NCBI RefSeq assembly: GCF_963378095.1
Contig: NZ_OY726397.1
Location: forward strand, 3,472,001 to 3,536,000
DNA length: 64,000 bases
Direction of reading: 5' to 3'
Source of the DNA: Mycolicibacterium sp. MU0053
GTDB lineage: Bacteria > Actinomycetota > Actinomycetes > Mycobacteriales > Mycobacteriaceae
In this document: positions 47,854 through 62,340 of the stretch, one piece after another
Numbering within the stretch: position 1 is the stretch's first letter
How the letters are laid out: each line of letters starts with the position of its first letter
Translations under genes and position numbers: made by a program
Notes under the pieces: generated by a model
Told to the model about the DNA's origin: nothing
What the model saw: only the letters and a program-made list of their open reading frames with translations
The model's database searches: none

Positions 47854-49035
47854 CTAGCGCGGCGCGGACGCGGGACGGGGCGATCGGCAGATGAAGGCAT
47901 GCGGCCGCGCCGCCGGGCCGGCGCCGATGCGGGTGATCACCACCGACAGCGCGGTCCCGCCGCGGGGCCGCATCCGGCGCCGCAGTTCATCGGGATCGAC
48001 CCGCACCCCCCGCACCAGGATCTCCAGCGCGCCGCAGTCGTGCGAGGTAAGGGCTTGTCGCAGAGCCTTTTCCGTGAAGGGCAGGTGCGCCACGACCTCG
48101 AAGCCGCGGACGCCCGGCGGCACGGAGTCACCGGTGAGATAAGCGATCTCGGGGTCAAGCTGCCACAGACCGTGGCGAGCGCCGTAGTGCCGCACCAGCC
48201 CGGCCCGCACCACCGCGCCGTCGGGGTCGACGATCCAGCGACCCACCGGACCGTGGCCGCAGTCGTCGTCTTCGGCGTCGGTGATCTGCTCACCCGTATC
48301 CAGCACCGTGGCGCGCCGGGTGACCCCCGATTCGGCCAGCCCCGCCGACCACAGGCACGCTTCGCGGACCGACGCCCGCCACGAGGTCACCTCGACCTCG
48401 CCGCGAAAACCCATGTCCGCCAGGCCCGCGAAGTCGATGCCCGGGGCACATTTGACCACCAGGTCACGGCCGACATAGACCTCCAGCAGGTCGTCGAGCG
48501 CCGGCGCGTAGGCGCGCGGGTGGAAGCGGCGTCGCCCCGCGCTGCGCCGCGCGGGGTCCGCGACGACGACGGTGTCGGCGGTGACCGGCGCCAGCGCATC
48601 GGCGCGACAGATCAGCACCGCGTCATCCAGATTGTGCCGGGCCATCGCCAACCGGACCGGATCGATGTCGCTGCCGATCACCGCCGCTGCGGTCTCGCGC
48701 AACGCGGCGAGTTCCGCCCCGATCGAGCAGGTGACGTCCGACACCCGGCGCGCCGCCAACCGCCGGGCCCGGTGCGCGGCGACCGGGGCCGCGGTGGCCT
48801 GCTGCAGCGCCTCGTCGGTGAAGAGCCACTGCTCGGTGCCGGCCAGCTTGGCCGCCGCTTTCCGGCGCAGCAGCGTGGTCTCCACCAGCACCGCGGTGTG
48901 GGCGCCGTAGCGGGACCGCACCGCGGTGATGTCGGTGATGCGGTCGCCGGCCAGTGGCAGCGCGGCCACCTCGGCCAGGGCGGCCACGCCCTCGGTCGAG
49001 GTCAGGAATGCGACGTCGGCGCGGGTGAACGCCAG
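47854..49035 (-). CDS. THUMP-like class I SAM-dependent methyltransferase
   Basis: About 393 aa. Core: WLFTDEALQQATAAPVAAHRARRLAARRVSDVTCSIGAELAAL (SAM site), VIGSDIDPVRLAMARHNL, VVADPARRSAGRRRFHP, then a THUMP-like C-terminus (GFEVVAHLPFTEKALRQALTSHDCGALEILVRGVRVDP). The start is unusual: between the upstream gene's stop and the conserved AFTRADVAFLTS no ATG, GTG or TTG is in frame. CTG 49035 fits the family N-terminus; ATG 49110 (67-nt overlap with the preceding gene) and GTG 48987 are alternatives. Substrate unknown. Confidence 0.8.
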   Translation of the reverse strand: MAFTRADVAFLTSTEGVAALAEVAALPLAGDRITDITAVRSRYGAHTAVLVETTLLRRKAAAKLAGTEQWLFTDEALQQATAAPVAAHRARRLAARRVSDVTCSIGAELAALRETAAAVIGSDIDPVRLAMARHNLDDAVLICRADALAPVTADTVVVADPARRSAGRRRFHPRAYAPALDDLLEVYVGRDLVVKCAPGIDFAGLADMGFRGEVEVTSWRASVREACLWSAGLAESGVTRRATVLDTGEQITDAEDDDCGHGPVGRWIVDPDGAVVRAGLVRHYGARHGLWQLDPEIAYLTGDSVPPGVRGFEVVAHLPFTEKALRQALTSHDCGALEILVRGVRVDPDELRRRMRPRGGTALSVVITRIGAGPAARPHAFICRSPRPASAPR

Positions 49036-49043
49036 CCCCGAGC

Positions 49044-50018
49044 TCAGGAGGGCTTGACCCCGGTGACCATCACGTTGTAGAACCAGCCCTTGGGCACCAC
49101 CCGGCGCCATACGTTGGCATCGACCCAGCTCAAGGTGGTCCAACTGCCGAACGCGAACTTGGCCCAGTTCCAGCCGAGTTTGCCCGACGGGACTGTCGAC
49201 TCGAAGGTCCGCACCGGCCAGCCCAGCATCGCGGCGGTGAACTCCTCGCTCGCCGTCTGCACTTCCACCGCCCCGGCGTTGGAGGCCATCGTCTCGAGGT
49301 CCTTCGGGTCGAAGGTGTGCAGATCGACGATCCACTCCAGCGCCGCGGCCCGCGAGTTCTCGTCGAGTTCTTCCTGGGGCCGGCGCCAGCTGCTCAGAAA
49401 CGGCAGCTTCATCGCCGCCACGGTGGTCTTCCAGGTCAGGTCGGCCAGCGCGCGAGCGTAGGTATTTCCGACCGTGGTCGGTTCACCGGCGAAGATGAAG
49501 CGGCCGCCCGGCTTGAGCACCCGGACCACCTCGCGCAGGGAAAGCTCGACGTCGGGGATGTGATGGAGCACCGCGTGCCCGACCACCAGGTCGAAGGTGT
49601 TGTCCTCGTACGGAATACCCTCGGCGTCGGCGACCTTGCCGTCGATGTCCAGCCCGAGGTTCTGGCCGTTGCGGGTGGCGACCTTGACCATGCCCGGGGA
49701 CAGGTCGGTGACTGAACCGCGGCGTGCCACCCCCGCCTGGATCAGGTTGAGCAGAAAGAATCCGGTGCCGCAGCCCAATTCCAACGCACGGTCATAGGGC
49801 AGCTCACGCTGCACTTCCTCGGGTACCGCGGCGTCGAACCGGCCCCGCGCATAGTCGATGCAGCGCTGATCGTAGGAGATCGACCATTTGTCGTCGTAGC
49901 TTTCTGCTTCCCAGTCGTGGTAGAGCACCTGGGCGAGCTTGCTGTCCTTCATGGCCGCCTCGACCTGCTCCGCGGTGGCGTGCGGGTTGGGCGCCGGCGA
50001 TTCGTGCGTGCTGGTCAT
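49044..50018 (-). CDS. Class I SAM-dependent methyltransferase
   Basis: 324 aa from ATG 50018 (TAGGCT box 50027-50032 ends 8 nt upstream). Methyltransferase motifs: YDRALELGCGTGFFLLNLIQAG, SVTDLSPGMVKVATRNG, YEDNTFDLVVGHAVLHHIPDVELSLREVVRVLKPGGRFIFAGEP, then an Arg/Trp-rich C-terminal extension (KLGWNWAKFAFGSWTTLSWVDANVWRRVVPKGWFYNVMVTGVKP). Resembles UbiE-type small-molecule or lipid methyltransferases. Equivalent of Rv3038c; substrate unknown. Confidence 0.86.
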   Translation of the reverse strand: MTSTHESPAPNPHATAEQVEAAMKDSKLAQVLYHDWEAESYDDKWSISYDQRCIDYARGRFDAAVPEEVQRELPYDRALELGCGTGFFLLNLIQAGVARRGSVTDLSPGMVKVATRNGQNLGLDIDGKVADAEGIPYEDNTFDLVVGHAVLHHIPDVELSLREVVRVLKPGGRFIFAGEPTTVGNTYARALADLTWKTTVAAMKLPFLSSWRRPQEELDENSRAAALEWIVDLHTFDPKDLETMASNAGAVEVQTASEEFTAAMLGWPVRTFESTVPSGKLGWNWAKFAFGSWTTLSWVDANVWRRVVPKGWFYNVMVTGVKPS

Positions 50019-50088
50019 GGGGAGCCAGCCTAATAGGACGCGGTCACCGTAGACGAATGAGGCGGTCAGGAGCGCCGCACAAACCGCC

Positions 50089-50811
50089 TCAAGTGGCGGT
50101 GCTGGCGCTGAAAACCTCGAGGTAGCGCGCCCGCTGCTGCTCGGGTGGGCAGCGGCCGTCGATGATGTCCTTGGCGGCCGCCACCGCGAGGGCCGGGGCA
50201 GCGACGAACCGGCCGGCGCGGGCGCGGGCCGCGTCGTAGACCGCGTCGGGGGCCACCAGTTCTTCGACGAGACCGATCGCGGCGGCCTCCTCGGCGTCGA
50301 CGAACCGCCCGCTGAAGACCATGTCCTTGGCGCGGGCGGCGCCCACGACGGCCGCCAGCCGACCCAGTGCGGCGGCATCGGGGATGAAGTCCGCGAGGAT
50401 CTCCGAGGCGGCCACCTTGACGTTGTCGCCGGCCACCCGCCAGTCGGCCGCCAACGCCAGCCACAACCCGCTGCCGAGCGCGTAGCCGGTCACGGCGGCC
50501 ACCGTGGGTTTCGGGATCGAGGCGACGGCCTCGATGGCGTCATCGCGGACGGCGGCGGCGACATCGGCCTCGGCCGCGCTGAGGGTACGCAACTCCGGGA
50601 CGTCGTCGCCGGCCGAGAAGATTTCGTGCCCCCCGAAGATGATCACCACCGAGATGTCCTCGCGCGCGCCGGCCTGCGCCGCGGTGGCCGCCAGTTCGCG
50701 GTACATCTGCCGGGACAGGGCGTTGGCCGGCGGGCGCGCGAGCCAGATGGTGCCGATGCCCGGATGGTCCGGGTCGGTGTGCAGGCTCACGAACTCGTGC
50801 TGAATGGTCAC
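50089..50811 (-). CDS. echA17: Enoyl-CoA hydratase/isomerase family protein
   Basis: 240 aa from GTG 50811; GTGA overlaps the Nudix stop by 4 nt. Crotonase fold: [40 protein letters not shown] (oxyanion region), [28 protein letters not shown] (second oxyanion loop) and [16 protein letters not shown]. The second catalytic Glu of true hydratases is not obvious. Probably a fatty-acyl-CoA enzyme. The symbol follows the position of Rv3039c. Confidence 0.85.
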   Translation of the reverse strand: MTIQHEFVSLHTDPDHPGIGTIWLARPPANALSRQMYRELAATAAQAGAREDISVVIIFGGHEIFSAGDDVPELRTLSAAEADVAAAVRDDAIEAVASIPKPTVAAVTGYALGSGLWLALAADWRVAGDNVKVAASEILADFIPDAAALGRLAAVVGAARAKDMVFSGRFVDAEEAAAIGLVEELVAPDAVYDAARARAGRFVAAPALAVAAAKDIIDGRCPPEQQRARYLEVFSASTAT

Positions 50812-51611
50812 GGGGCACGTCCGGCGCGGGCCGCGTTGTAACGGTCGCTGTCGAAGAATTCGATCTCCCAGTTGCCGTTGGCCTCGGTCAGGTGCGGCTG
50901 CACGGCGACGATCTTGCGTTCGACGGCCAGGATCTCCTCGACGGTCCGGCCGCCGGCCAGCGAATCCAGCTGCGTCCAGGTGGGCGGCAGCAGGAAAATA
51001 CGTTGCGCCGCGAACTCTTTGAGGGCCGCCTCGGGCTTGGCCCACGCCACCCGGTCCGATTCGGTGTTCTCCCCGTCGGCCAATTGCCCGGGCGGCAGCG
51101 CGCCGACGAAGAAGTAGGTGTCGTAGCGCCGGGTCCGTTCCTCCTCGGGGGTGACCCAGTTGGCCCACGGCCGCAGCAGATCGGCCCGCAGCATCAGCCC
51201 CTCGCTGCGCAGGAAGTCCCCGAATGCCAGCGAGTTGTCGGCCAGCGCCTGGCGCGCCTGTCGGTACACGCTGGCGTCATCGACAAGGAGATCGGGGTCG
51301 TCGGCGGCGCCGGCGAACAGCACGCCGGATTCCTCGAATGTCTCGCGGGCCGCGGCGCATACCAGCGCCAGCGCGAGGTCCTCGTCGACCCCGAGCCGCT
51401 CGGCCCACCAGGACGGCGGCGGGCCGTGCCAGTCGATGTCGGCGCTGCGGTCGCGGTCGTCGACACCGCCGCCGGGAAAGACGACCACCCCGCCGACAAA
51501 CTCCATCGCCCGGTGGCGACGCATCAAGAACACCTCGGTACCGCCGGGCGCCTCGCGCACCAGCATGACCGTGGCGGCGGGGCGAACCGGCAGGGGCGCC
51601 TGAGAACTCAT
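50808..51611 (-). CDS. NUDIX hydrolase
   Basis: 267 aa. [43 protein letters not shown] is followed by a Nudix-box helix, [21 protein letters not shown], with the REx2EE core as RETFEES. This resembles the NUDT19/RNaseH-neighbour type that acts on CoA derivatives. It is coupled by 4-nt overlaps to both the upstream ABC ATPase gene and downstream echA17, which supports a CoA-related role (inference). Confidence 0.87.
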   Translation of the reverse strand: MSSQAPLPVRPAATVMLVREAPGGTEVFLMRRHRAMEFVGGVVVFPGGGVDDRDRSADIDWHGPPPSWWAERLGVDEDLALALVCAAARETFEESGVLFAGAADDPDLLVDDASVYRQARQALADNSLAFGDFLRSEGLMLRADLLRPWANWVTPEEERTRRYDTYFFVGALPPGQLADGENTESDRVAWAKPEAALKEFAAQRIFLLPPTWTQLDSLAGGRTVEEILAVERKIVAVQPHLTEANGNWEIEFFDSDRYNAARAGRAP

Positions 51612-52459
51612 GCCCGTCTCCTGTGTGCGGCGCGACTGCGGACGCGTCGCGCGAAATAGCGTCCGTCGATGTTGTCGACGGTGATGGCCTGCCCGAATGC
51701 CTTCGACAGGTTCTCCGAAGTCAGGACGTCCGCGAGCAGGCCGCTGGCCACCGCTTCGCCCTCGGCCAGCATCAGGCAGTGCGAAAACCCCGGCGGGATC
51801 TCTTCGACGTGATGGGTGACCAGCACGATGGCCGGGGCGTCGGGATCGGCGGCCAGGTCGGCCATCCGCGCCACGAGTTCTTCGCGGCCACCGAGGTCGA
51901 GGCCCGCGGCGGGCTCGTCGAGCAGCAGCAATTCCGGATCGGTCATCAACGACCGCGCGATCAACACCCGCTTGCGTTCACCCTCGGACAGCGTTCCGTA
52001 GGTGCGGTCGGCCAGATGTTCGGCGCCGATGCTTTCCAACATGTCGACGGCCCGCGCATAGTCCTGGTCCTCATAGCGTTCCCGCCATCGGCCCAGCACC
52101 GAGTAACCGGCCGAGACAACGAGGTCGCGCACCACCTCGTCGGTGGGAATCCGCTGTGCCAGCGCTGAAGACGACAGCCCGACGCGGGCCCGCAGTTCCG
52201 AGACGTCGACGCGACCCAACCGCTCGCCGAGCACCCAGGCCGTCCCGGTGGAAGGGTGCTCCATGGCGGCGGCGATGCGCAGCAGCGAGGTCTTGCCCGC
52301 GCCGTTGGGCCCGATGATCACCCAGCGTTCGTCGAGTTCGACCTGCCAGCTCAGCGGTCCGATGAGGCTGCGTCCGCCGCGACGCAACGCGACGTTGCGG
52401 AAGTCGATCAACAGGTCGGCGTCGGTGACGTCGGCTGGGGCGGTATCGGCTTCGGGCAC
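51608..52459 (-). CDS. ABC transporter ATP-binding protein
   Basis: 283 aa from GTG 52459, with a TACCAT -10 box 6 nt upstream; ATG 52510 would give 300 aa. Walker A GPNGAGKTSL, Q-loop near GLSSSALAQRI, signature LSEGERKRVLIARSL, Walker B ELLLLDEPAAGLDL and switch His in VLVTHHVEEIPPG. No membrane partner is encoded nearby. The sequence is of the YlmA/ModF-like stand-alone type. First gene of an apparent ABC-Nudix-echA17 unit. Confidence 0.9.
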   Translation of the reverse strand: MPEADTAPADVTDADLLIDFRNVALRRGGRSLIGPLSWQVELDERWVIIGPNGAGKTSLLRIAAAMEHPSTGTAWVLGERLGRVDVSELRARVGLSSSALAQRIPTDEVVRDLVVSAGYSVLGRWRERYEDQDYARAVDMLESIGAEHLADRTYGTLSEGERKRVLIARSLMTDPELLLLDEPAAGLDLGGREELVARMADLAADPDAPAIVLVTHHVEEIPPGFSHCLMLAEGEAVASGLLADVLTSENLSKAFGQAITVDNIDGRYFARRVRSRAAHRRRA

Positions 52460-52465
52460 TCGACC

Positions 52466-52471
52466 ATGGTA
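52466..52471 (-). promoter_or_regulatory. -10 box of leaderless ABC-Nudix-echA17 transcript
   Basis: TACCAT on the minus strand, 6 nt before GTG 52459; supports that start over ATG 52510. Confidence 0.5.
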
Positions 52472-52518
52472 GTCATGCGATTTCGCGACCGGTTCGCCCG
52501 CCGCACCCATCGGCTCGC

Positions 52519-57082
<4,564 letters not shown>

Positions 57083-57151
57083 CGGTTCCTGCCGGCCCTA
57101 GTCTTGACACAGAACCGCATAGTTTCGCCACGGAGAGGGCAGCCACCAAAG

Positions 57152-58198
57152 ATGACCACCACAGTTTCCGCCTACGCAGCCACCTCAGCCACCGACCCGC
57201 TGACCAAGACCACCATCGAGCGGCGCGACGTCGGGCCCCACGACGTGGCCTTCGACATCAAGTTCGCCGGCATCTGCCATTCCGACATCCACACCGTCAA
57301 GGCCGAATGGGGCCAGCCGAACTATCCGGTGGTGCCCGGCCACGAGATCGCGGGTGTGGTGACCGAGGTCGGCTCGGCGGTCACCAAATACCAGGTCGGT
57401 GACCGTGTCGGCGTCGGATGCTTCGTCGATTCGTGCCGGGAGTGTGCGAACTGTCAGGCCGGCATCGAGCAGTACTGCACCGGCGGCGGCATCCGCTCGA
57501 CCTATAACGCGACCGAACGCGACGGCAGTCCCACCTACGGCGGGTACAGCACCGCGATCGTCGTCGACGAGAACTACGTGCTGCGCATCCCGGACGCCAT
57601 CCCGCTGGACAAGGCCGCTCCCCTGTTGTGCGCGGGCATCACCGTGTACTCGCCGCTGCGGCACTGGAACGCCGGCCCCGGCACGCGCGTCGCGGTCATC
57701 GGCCTCGGCGGCCTCGGTCACATGGCGGTCAAGATCGCGGCCGCGATGGGCGCCGAGGTGACGGTACTGAGCCAGTCGCTGAAGAAGATGGAGGACGGGC
57801 TGCGGTTGGGCGCCCAGGCCTACTACGCCACCAGTGATCCGGACACCTTCAAGAAGCTCACCCGCGGCTTCGACCTGATCATCAATACCGTCTCGGCGAA
57901 CCTCGACATGGGCGCGTACCTCAACCTGCTCGACGTCGACGGCACCCTGGTTGAGCTGGGTGCCCCGGAGAAGCCGCTGGTGGTCCCGTTCTTCCCGCTG
58001 GCCGGCATGCGCCGCAGCCTGGCCGGGTCGATGATCGGCGGCATCGCGGAAACCCAAGAGATGCTGGACTTTTGCGCCGAGCACGACGTCGCCTGCGAGG
58101 TCGAGGTGATCGACGCGTCCTACATCAACGAGGCGTACGAGCGGGTTATCTCCAGCGACGTGCGCTACCGGTTCGTCATCGACACCGGCACGATCTGA
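57152..58198 (+). CDS. adhC: NADP-dependent alcohol dehydrogenase (cinnamyl type)
   Basis: 348 aa. Zinc MDR enzyme: catalytic Cys/His in [13 protein letters not shown] and [11 protein letters not shown], the fourth structural-zinc region [32 protein letters not shown], and Rossmann motif [30 protein letters not shown], whose Ser in place of Asp favours NADP(H). It reduces aldehydes broadly. AdhC of M. tuberculosis holds this place. Convergent with nrdF, 10 bp apart. Confidence 0.93.
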   Translation: MTTTVSAYAATSATDPLTKTTIERRDVGPHDVAFDIKFAGICHSDIHTVKAEWGQPNYPVVPGHEIAGVVTEVGSAVTKYQVGDRVGVGCFVDSCRECANCQAGIEQYCTGGGIRSTYNATERDGSPTYGGYSTAIVVDENYVLRIPDAIPLDKAAPLLCAGITVYSPLRHWNAGPGTRVAVIGLGGLGHMAVKIAAAMGAEVTVLSQSLKKMEDGLRLGAQAYYATSDPDTFKKLTRGFDLIINTVSANLDMGAYLNLLDVDGTLVELGAPEKPLVVPFFPLAGMRRSLAGSMIGGIAETQEMLDFCAEHDVACEVEVIDASYINEAYERVISSDVRYRFVIDTGTI

Positions 58199-58208
58199 GC
58201 CGGGCGGG

Positions 58209-59300
<1,092 letters not shown>

Positions 59301-60074
59301 CTAGCCGCCGGCCGTTTCGGCCGGCTCGCCGGCGTCGTCCCTGGGTACGGCCTCGTGGATGGGCAGGTCCGGGTCGATTCGGACCCCGAGCAGCGCCGTG
59401 GTCCCGATGATGGCGCCCATCATGATGGTGGTGAGGTGCGCGATGAACTTCTCGCGCGGCATCCGGCGGGGACTCTCCGGGCTGGGACCCAACCACCAGT
59501 CGGTCGAGGATGCGGCCGTCCCGAATGTCGCGAACGCCGCCAGTTCGATCGCCTCGCGGTCGAGTTCCATCTCTCGCAACTCGTTGTTGAACAGCTCGGC
59601 CATGGCCAGGGTGATCTCGCGGCCCTCGTTCACCGCGCGCATGGTGGCCTCGGCCTGCTCCGGGAAGCGACCCTGCAACACGAACCGCACGACGTTGGGA
59701 TGTTCGTCCACCAGGTAGACGTATTGCTCGATGCTGCGCTGAATGACCTCGCTGGCCGAATCCGTGGTGAGGTTGATGACCGGATAGATCTCGGCCCACA
59801 GCATGTCGCGCAGACGTTCCCCGATCGCCTGGAAGAGGTCCGACTTGTCGGTGAAGTGCCGGTAGATCTTCGGCTTGGCCGTCCCGGCCTCTTCGGCGAT
59901 CTCGCGCACGCTGACCTCCGGGCCACGGCGGTCGATCGCGCGGAACGCTGCGTCGACGATCTCGGCCCGGACCTGCTTGCGGTGCTCACGCCAACGTTCG
60001 CTGCGGGCGTCCACTTTGGGCCCGGCGGTGGTCTCACCGCCCGGCTTCGGCTTGGGTCGAGGCACAACGCGCAC
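59301..60074 (-). CDS. TetR family transcriptional regulator
   Basis: 257 aa from GTG 60074, placed 7 nt behind TACAGT. The helix-turn-helix is IVDAAFRAIDRRGPEVSVREIAEEAGTAKPKIYRHFTDKSDLFQAIGERL, and the basic N-terminal tail (RVVPRPKPKPGG) precedes it. The ligand domain is of the TetR_C type seen in Rv3050c-like proteins. Divergent from the geranylgeranyl-reductase-like gene, which may be its target. Ligand unknown. Confidence 0.88.
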   Translation of the reverse strand: MRVVPRPKPKPGGETTAGPKVDARSERWREHRKQVRAEIVDAAFRAIDRRGPEVSVREIAEEAGTAKPKIYRHFTDKSDLFQAIGERLRDMLWAEIYPVINLTTDSASEVIQRSIEQYVYLVDEHPNVVRFVLQGRFPEQAEATMRAVNEGREITLAMAELFNNELREMELDREAIELAAFATFGTAASSTDWWLGPSPESPRRMPREKFIAHLTTIMMGAIIGTTALLGVRIDPDLPIHEAVPRDDAGEPAETAGG

Positions 60075-60081
60075 GATCAGC

Positions 60082-60087
60082 ACTGTA
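60082..60087 (-). promoter_or_regulatory. -10 box of leaderless tetR transcript
   Basis: TACAGT on the minus strand, 7 nt before GTG 60074. The same hexamer and spacing occur at the lpqA-like gene. Confidence 0.55.
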
Positions 60088-60185
60088 CTCGCCCCCGGGG
60101 TGCTGACCTGGCCATACACGGTGGATGGCGCACTGTGCCGGTGATGACATGGGTCACAGAATGGTCAGACTCCCCGAAAGACATT

Positions 60186-60206
60186 GGGACTCAGCGAATT
60201 AGTCCC
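60186..60206. promoter_or_regulatory. Inverted repeat in the tetR / reductase spacer
   Basis: GGGACT-N9-AGTCCC, perfect 6-bp arms, in the 225-bp divergent spacer. Possible operator for the adjacent TetR protein; only positional support. Confidence 0.35.
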
Positions 60207-60299
60207 GAGACGGACGTTTCCGCACCCGGTTCTCGCAAGAAATGTCGTTAACATGGTGGTAGTGCCCAAAACAACCGAGGACCGAATCGAGATCTGTTA

Positions 60300-61481
60300 G
60301 TGACGCGGCGATTCGACATTGCGATCGCGGGCGGCGGGCCGGCTGGATCGGCGGCGGCGTGGCAAGCAGCACAGGCCGGCGCACGAGTGGTCGTGCTGGA
60401 CAAGGCCGAGTTCCCGCGTGACAAGCCGTGCGGTGACGGACTGACCGCGCGCGCGGTGAGCTACTTGCAGAAAATGGGCCTCGGTCGTGAGGTTGACCAG
60501 TTCCACCGGGTGAACCGGGTCACCGTCTTCAGTCCGAGCCGGTGGGAGCTGTCCTTCCCCAAGCGTCCCGGCATGCCCGATCACGGGCACACGGTCAGCC
60601 GCACCCAGCTGGACGCGCTGTTGCTCAAACACGCCGAGTCGGCCGGGGCGACCATCCGGCAGTCGGCGGAGGTCGCCCGCCCCGAGCTCGATGACGCGGG
60701 TCGGGTGGCCGGGGTGGCACTCAAGAACGGCGAGAAGGTCCTCGCCGACGCGGTGATCGCGGCCGACGGCGCCTACTCCCCCATCAAACGGGCGCTGAAC
60801 ATCGACTCGCAGTACCGGGGCTATTCGGCGATTGCGATCCGGGCCGAGATGCCGCTCGGCCGACCGGATTCCGACAGTCTCGACATCTATCTCAAGCTTC
60901 GGTTCGGAGACGATCAGCTGCCCGGCTACGGCTGGGTGTTCCCCATGGGCGAAGGTCGGTTCAACATCGGCCTGGGCTACGTCAACAGCTATCGAAACTG
61001 GCAGTCCATCAACGCAACTCAGTTTCTGGGCGAGTTCCTGCGCACGTTGCCGCCGGAGTGGGGGCTGCCCGACATCGCCGAACTGAAGAAGAACAAGAGT
61101 GTGCGCGCCTGGCGGTTGCCGATGGGCTTCACGACGTGGCCGCCGTGGCGGCCCGGGGTGCTGTTCGCCGGGGATGCCCTTGGTGCGGGCAAGCCCGCCT
61201 CCGGTGCCGGGATCTCCAAGGCGCTGGAATCCGGTTTGACCGCGGGCGAATGCGCGGTGGCCGCGTTGACCAACGGCGGCCCCGACGATTTCACCAACTA
61301 CGCCCAACGCATGGACGCGGCGTGGGGTTCGGAGTACCGGCGCGGGCGCCTCGTGCACCGACTGCTGGGCCACCCCGTCATCGCCGACGCCGGCCTGAAG
61401 GCGATCGACAATGCGTTCTTCCGTGACCGGTTGCTCAAGGCGCTCTACAAGAAGGCGCAGGGTCCGCAGCACAGCTACTGA
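60300..61481 (+). CDS. Geranylgeranyl reductase family FAD oxidoreductase
   Basis: 393 aa from GTG 60300. The N-terminal FAD motif is DIAIAGGGPAGSAAAWQAAQAGARVVVLDKAEFPRDKPCGDGLTARAV, then VSRTQLDALLLKHAESAGA, AVIAADGAYSPIKRAL, PGYGWVFPMGEGRFNIGLGY (substrate-region YGWVFP) and VLFAGDALGAGKPASGAGISKALESG. It resembles the menaquinone isoprenyl reductase MenJ and archaeal geranylgeranyl reductases, so it likely saturates an isoprenoid double bond. Whether it duplicates MenJ or has another lipid substrate is unknown. Confidence 0.87.
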   Translation: MTRRFDIAIAGGGPAGSAAAWQAAQAGARVVVLDKAEFPRDKPCGDGLTARAVSYLQKMGLGREVDQFHRVNRVTVFSPSRWELSFPKRPGMPDHGHTVSRTQLDALLLKHAESAGATIRQSAEVARPELDDAGRVAGVALKNGEKVLADAVIAADGAYSPIKRALNIDSQYRGYSAIAIRAEMPLGRPDSDSLDIYLKLRFGDDQLPGYGWVFPMGEGRFNIGLGYVNSYRNWQSINATQFLGEFLRTLPPEWGLPDIAELKKNKSVRAWRLPMGFTTWPPWRPGVLFAGDALGAGKPASGAGISKALESGLTAGECAVAALTNGGPDDFTNYAQRMDAAWGSEYRRGRLVHRLLGHPVIADAGLKAIDNAFFRDRLLKALYKKAQGPQHSY

Positions 61482-61765
61482 GGACGGGGTCTCGCGTTTT
61501 GACTCGGTGGGTGGCTGATCTCGAGGTAGCCGAGGATCGCTCCTGCTCACCGAAAGCTGTCGCGGCCGAATCCAGCTTCGCTCCGGTGTTCGACGTGCGG
61601 GCCGCCAACCGCCGCGCCATCGCGTCGACCGCAGCCTGCACCGCCGAAACCGCCGCCGAAGGGCTGATGCGCCGGGCCCACGCCGACCCGACCAACACCG
61701 CCAACCAAGTCCACCGCCGCCGCATCATGCTGCGTCGCCAACGACTGCAGGCCACCCAGCGGCAT
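61435..61765 (-). pseudogene. EspC-like (T7SS target, DUF2580) gene, frameshifted
   Basis: Two minus-strand frames join into one family-like protein of about 108 residues. The N-terminal frame has GLQSLATQHDAAAVDL (from ATG 61765), the C-terminal frame SAVQAAVDAMARRLAA then TGAKLDSAATAFGEQE. Dropping one T from CCCTTCG near 61658-61662 restores one frame (QPSAAAVSAV). EspC-type proteins are small helical ESX-secretion partners, often encoded beside polymorphic toxins. The 3' end runs into the convergent reductase gene, so the native stop seems lost. Confidence 0.55.
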
Positions 61766-61772
61766 AACAGTT

Positions 61773-62002
61773 GATGAGGCAACGACCGCAGTCAGCACCA
61801 CACTCCAACACCACCAGGCAGCGATTGATGCCTGGGTGGCGAATGGCGCTCCCGATCGGCTGAGGCTTTCGCTACCGTTCGATTGCGGGGAGGTACTTGT
61901 CCGAGGCGCCAACGCCCCTGTGCCTGGCACTGCCGTGCTCGTAGTACTGAAAGGACTCGGAATGGGCAATGGATCGTGTTGACGGGATACCCCACAAGAT
62001 GA
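61773..62002 (+). pseudogene. C-terminal fragment of an RNase A-like polymorphic toxin (CdiA-CT type), frameshifted
   Basis: The frame from 61773 reads QAAIDAWVANGAPDRLRLSL, GEVLVRGANAPVPGTAV, VVLKGLGMGN, then hits an early stop at 61980. One frame over, WIVLTGYPTR (61970-61999) completes the domain and stops at TGA 62000-62002. Inserting one T (AATGG to AATTGG near 61970) fuses them. The pattern fits the end of the bacterial RNase A-like toxin domain (typical ending LTAYP). The N-terminal half with the first catalytic His is missing, so it is dead. Its stop overlaps the immunity ATG by ATGA. Confidence 0.6.
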
Positions 62003-62340
62003 GTGACCTCCCAGTGCCGTATGACCTAGAGCAGTTTTTTGGTGCATATTTTCACCAGGATTGGCCTCTTGAAGCCGACGACTGGCACGGAATTGTCGCT
62101 CTCTACTCAGCTTCTTCTACACGCACTCCAGAGCACCTCCGGACACTCGCTGCGCACGTCGATGAGTTGCGGGCCAGCCGACTTGATGAGTCCGAACTGC
62201 ACGCCGTGATGATGAAAATGGGCGGCTTCTACGACCCTCGGCCTGAATCCACCTATAAAGACTGGTTGGGTACGGTCGCCGAGCAACTGCGCCTGCACGC
62301 GGCCGCAATCGAATCCGGCGACAAGCCCCCACCACCATGA
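61999..62340 (+). CDS. CdiI-like immunity protein, copy 1
   Basis: 113 aa from ATG 61999, which overlaps the toxin remnant's TGA; an upstream in-frame ATG (61969) lies inside the toxin frame. Family features: DLEQFFGAYFHQDWPLEADDW, LRTLAAHVDELRAS, GGFYDPRPESTYKDWLGTVAEQLRLH. This is the 'contact-dependent growth inhibition system immunity protein' (CdiI_2-like) family, which neutralises RNase A-like toxins in the cytoplasm. Codon usage is less GC-biased than its neighbours. It looks intact although the toxin is broken. Confidence 0.78.
   Translation: MSDLPVPYDLEQFFGAYFHQDWPLEADDWHGIVALYSASSTRTPEHLRTLAAHVDELRASRLDESELHAVMMKMGGFYDPRPESTYKDWLGTVAEQLRLHAAAIESGDKPPPP

Noticed and set aside
57104..57125. 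TTGACA followed by TAGTTT upstream of adhC as a promoter
   Set aside because: The spacer is only 10 bp, too short for a sigma-A promoter; adhC has a ribosome site and may use another promoter.
61499..61774. 91-codon plus-strand frame beginning with TTG
   Set aside because: It is opposite the EspC-like minus-strand frames, which show clear family sequence; the plus-strand protein has no recognisable features and no ribosome site.
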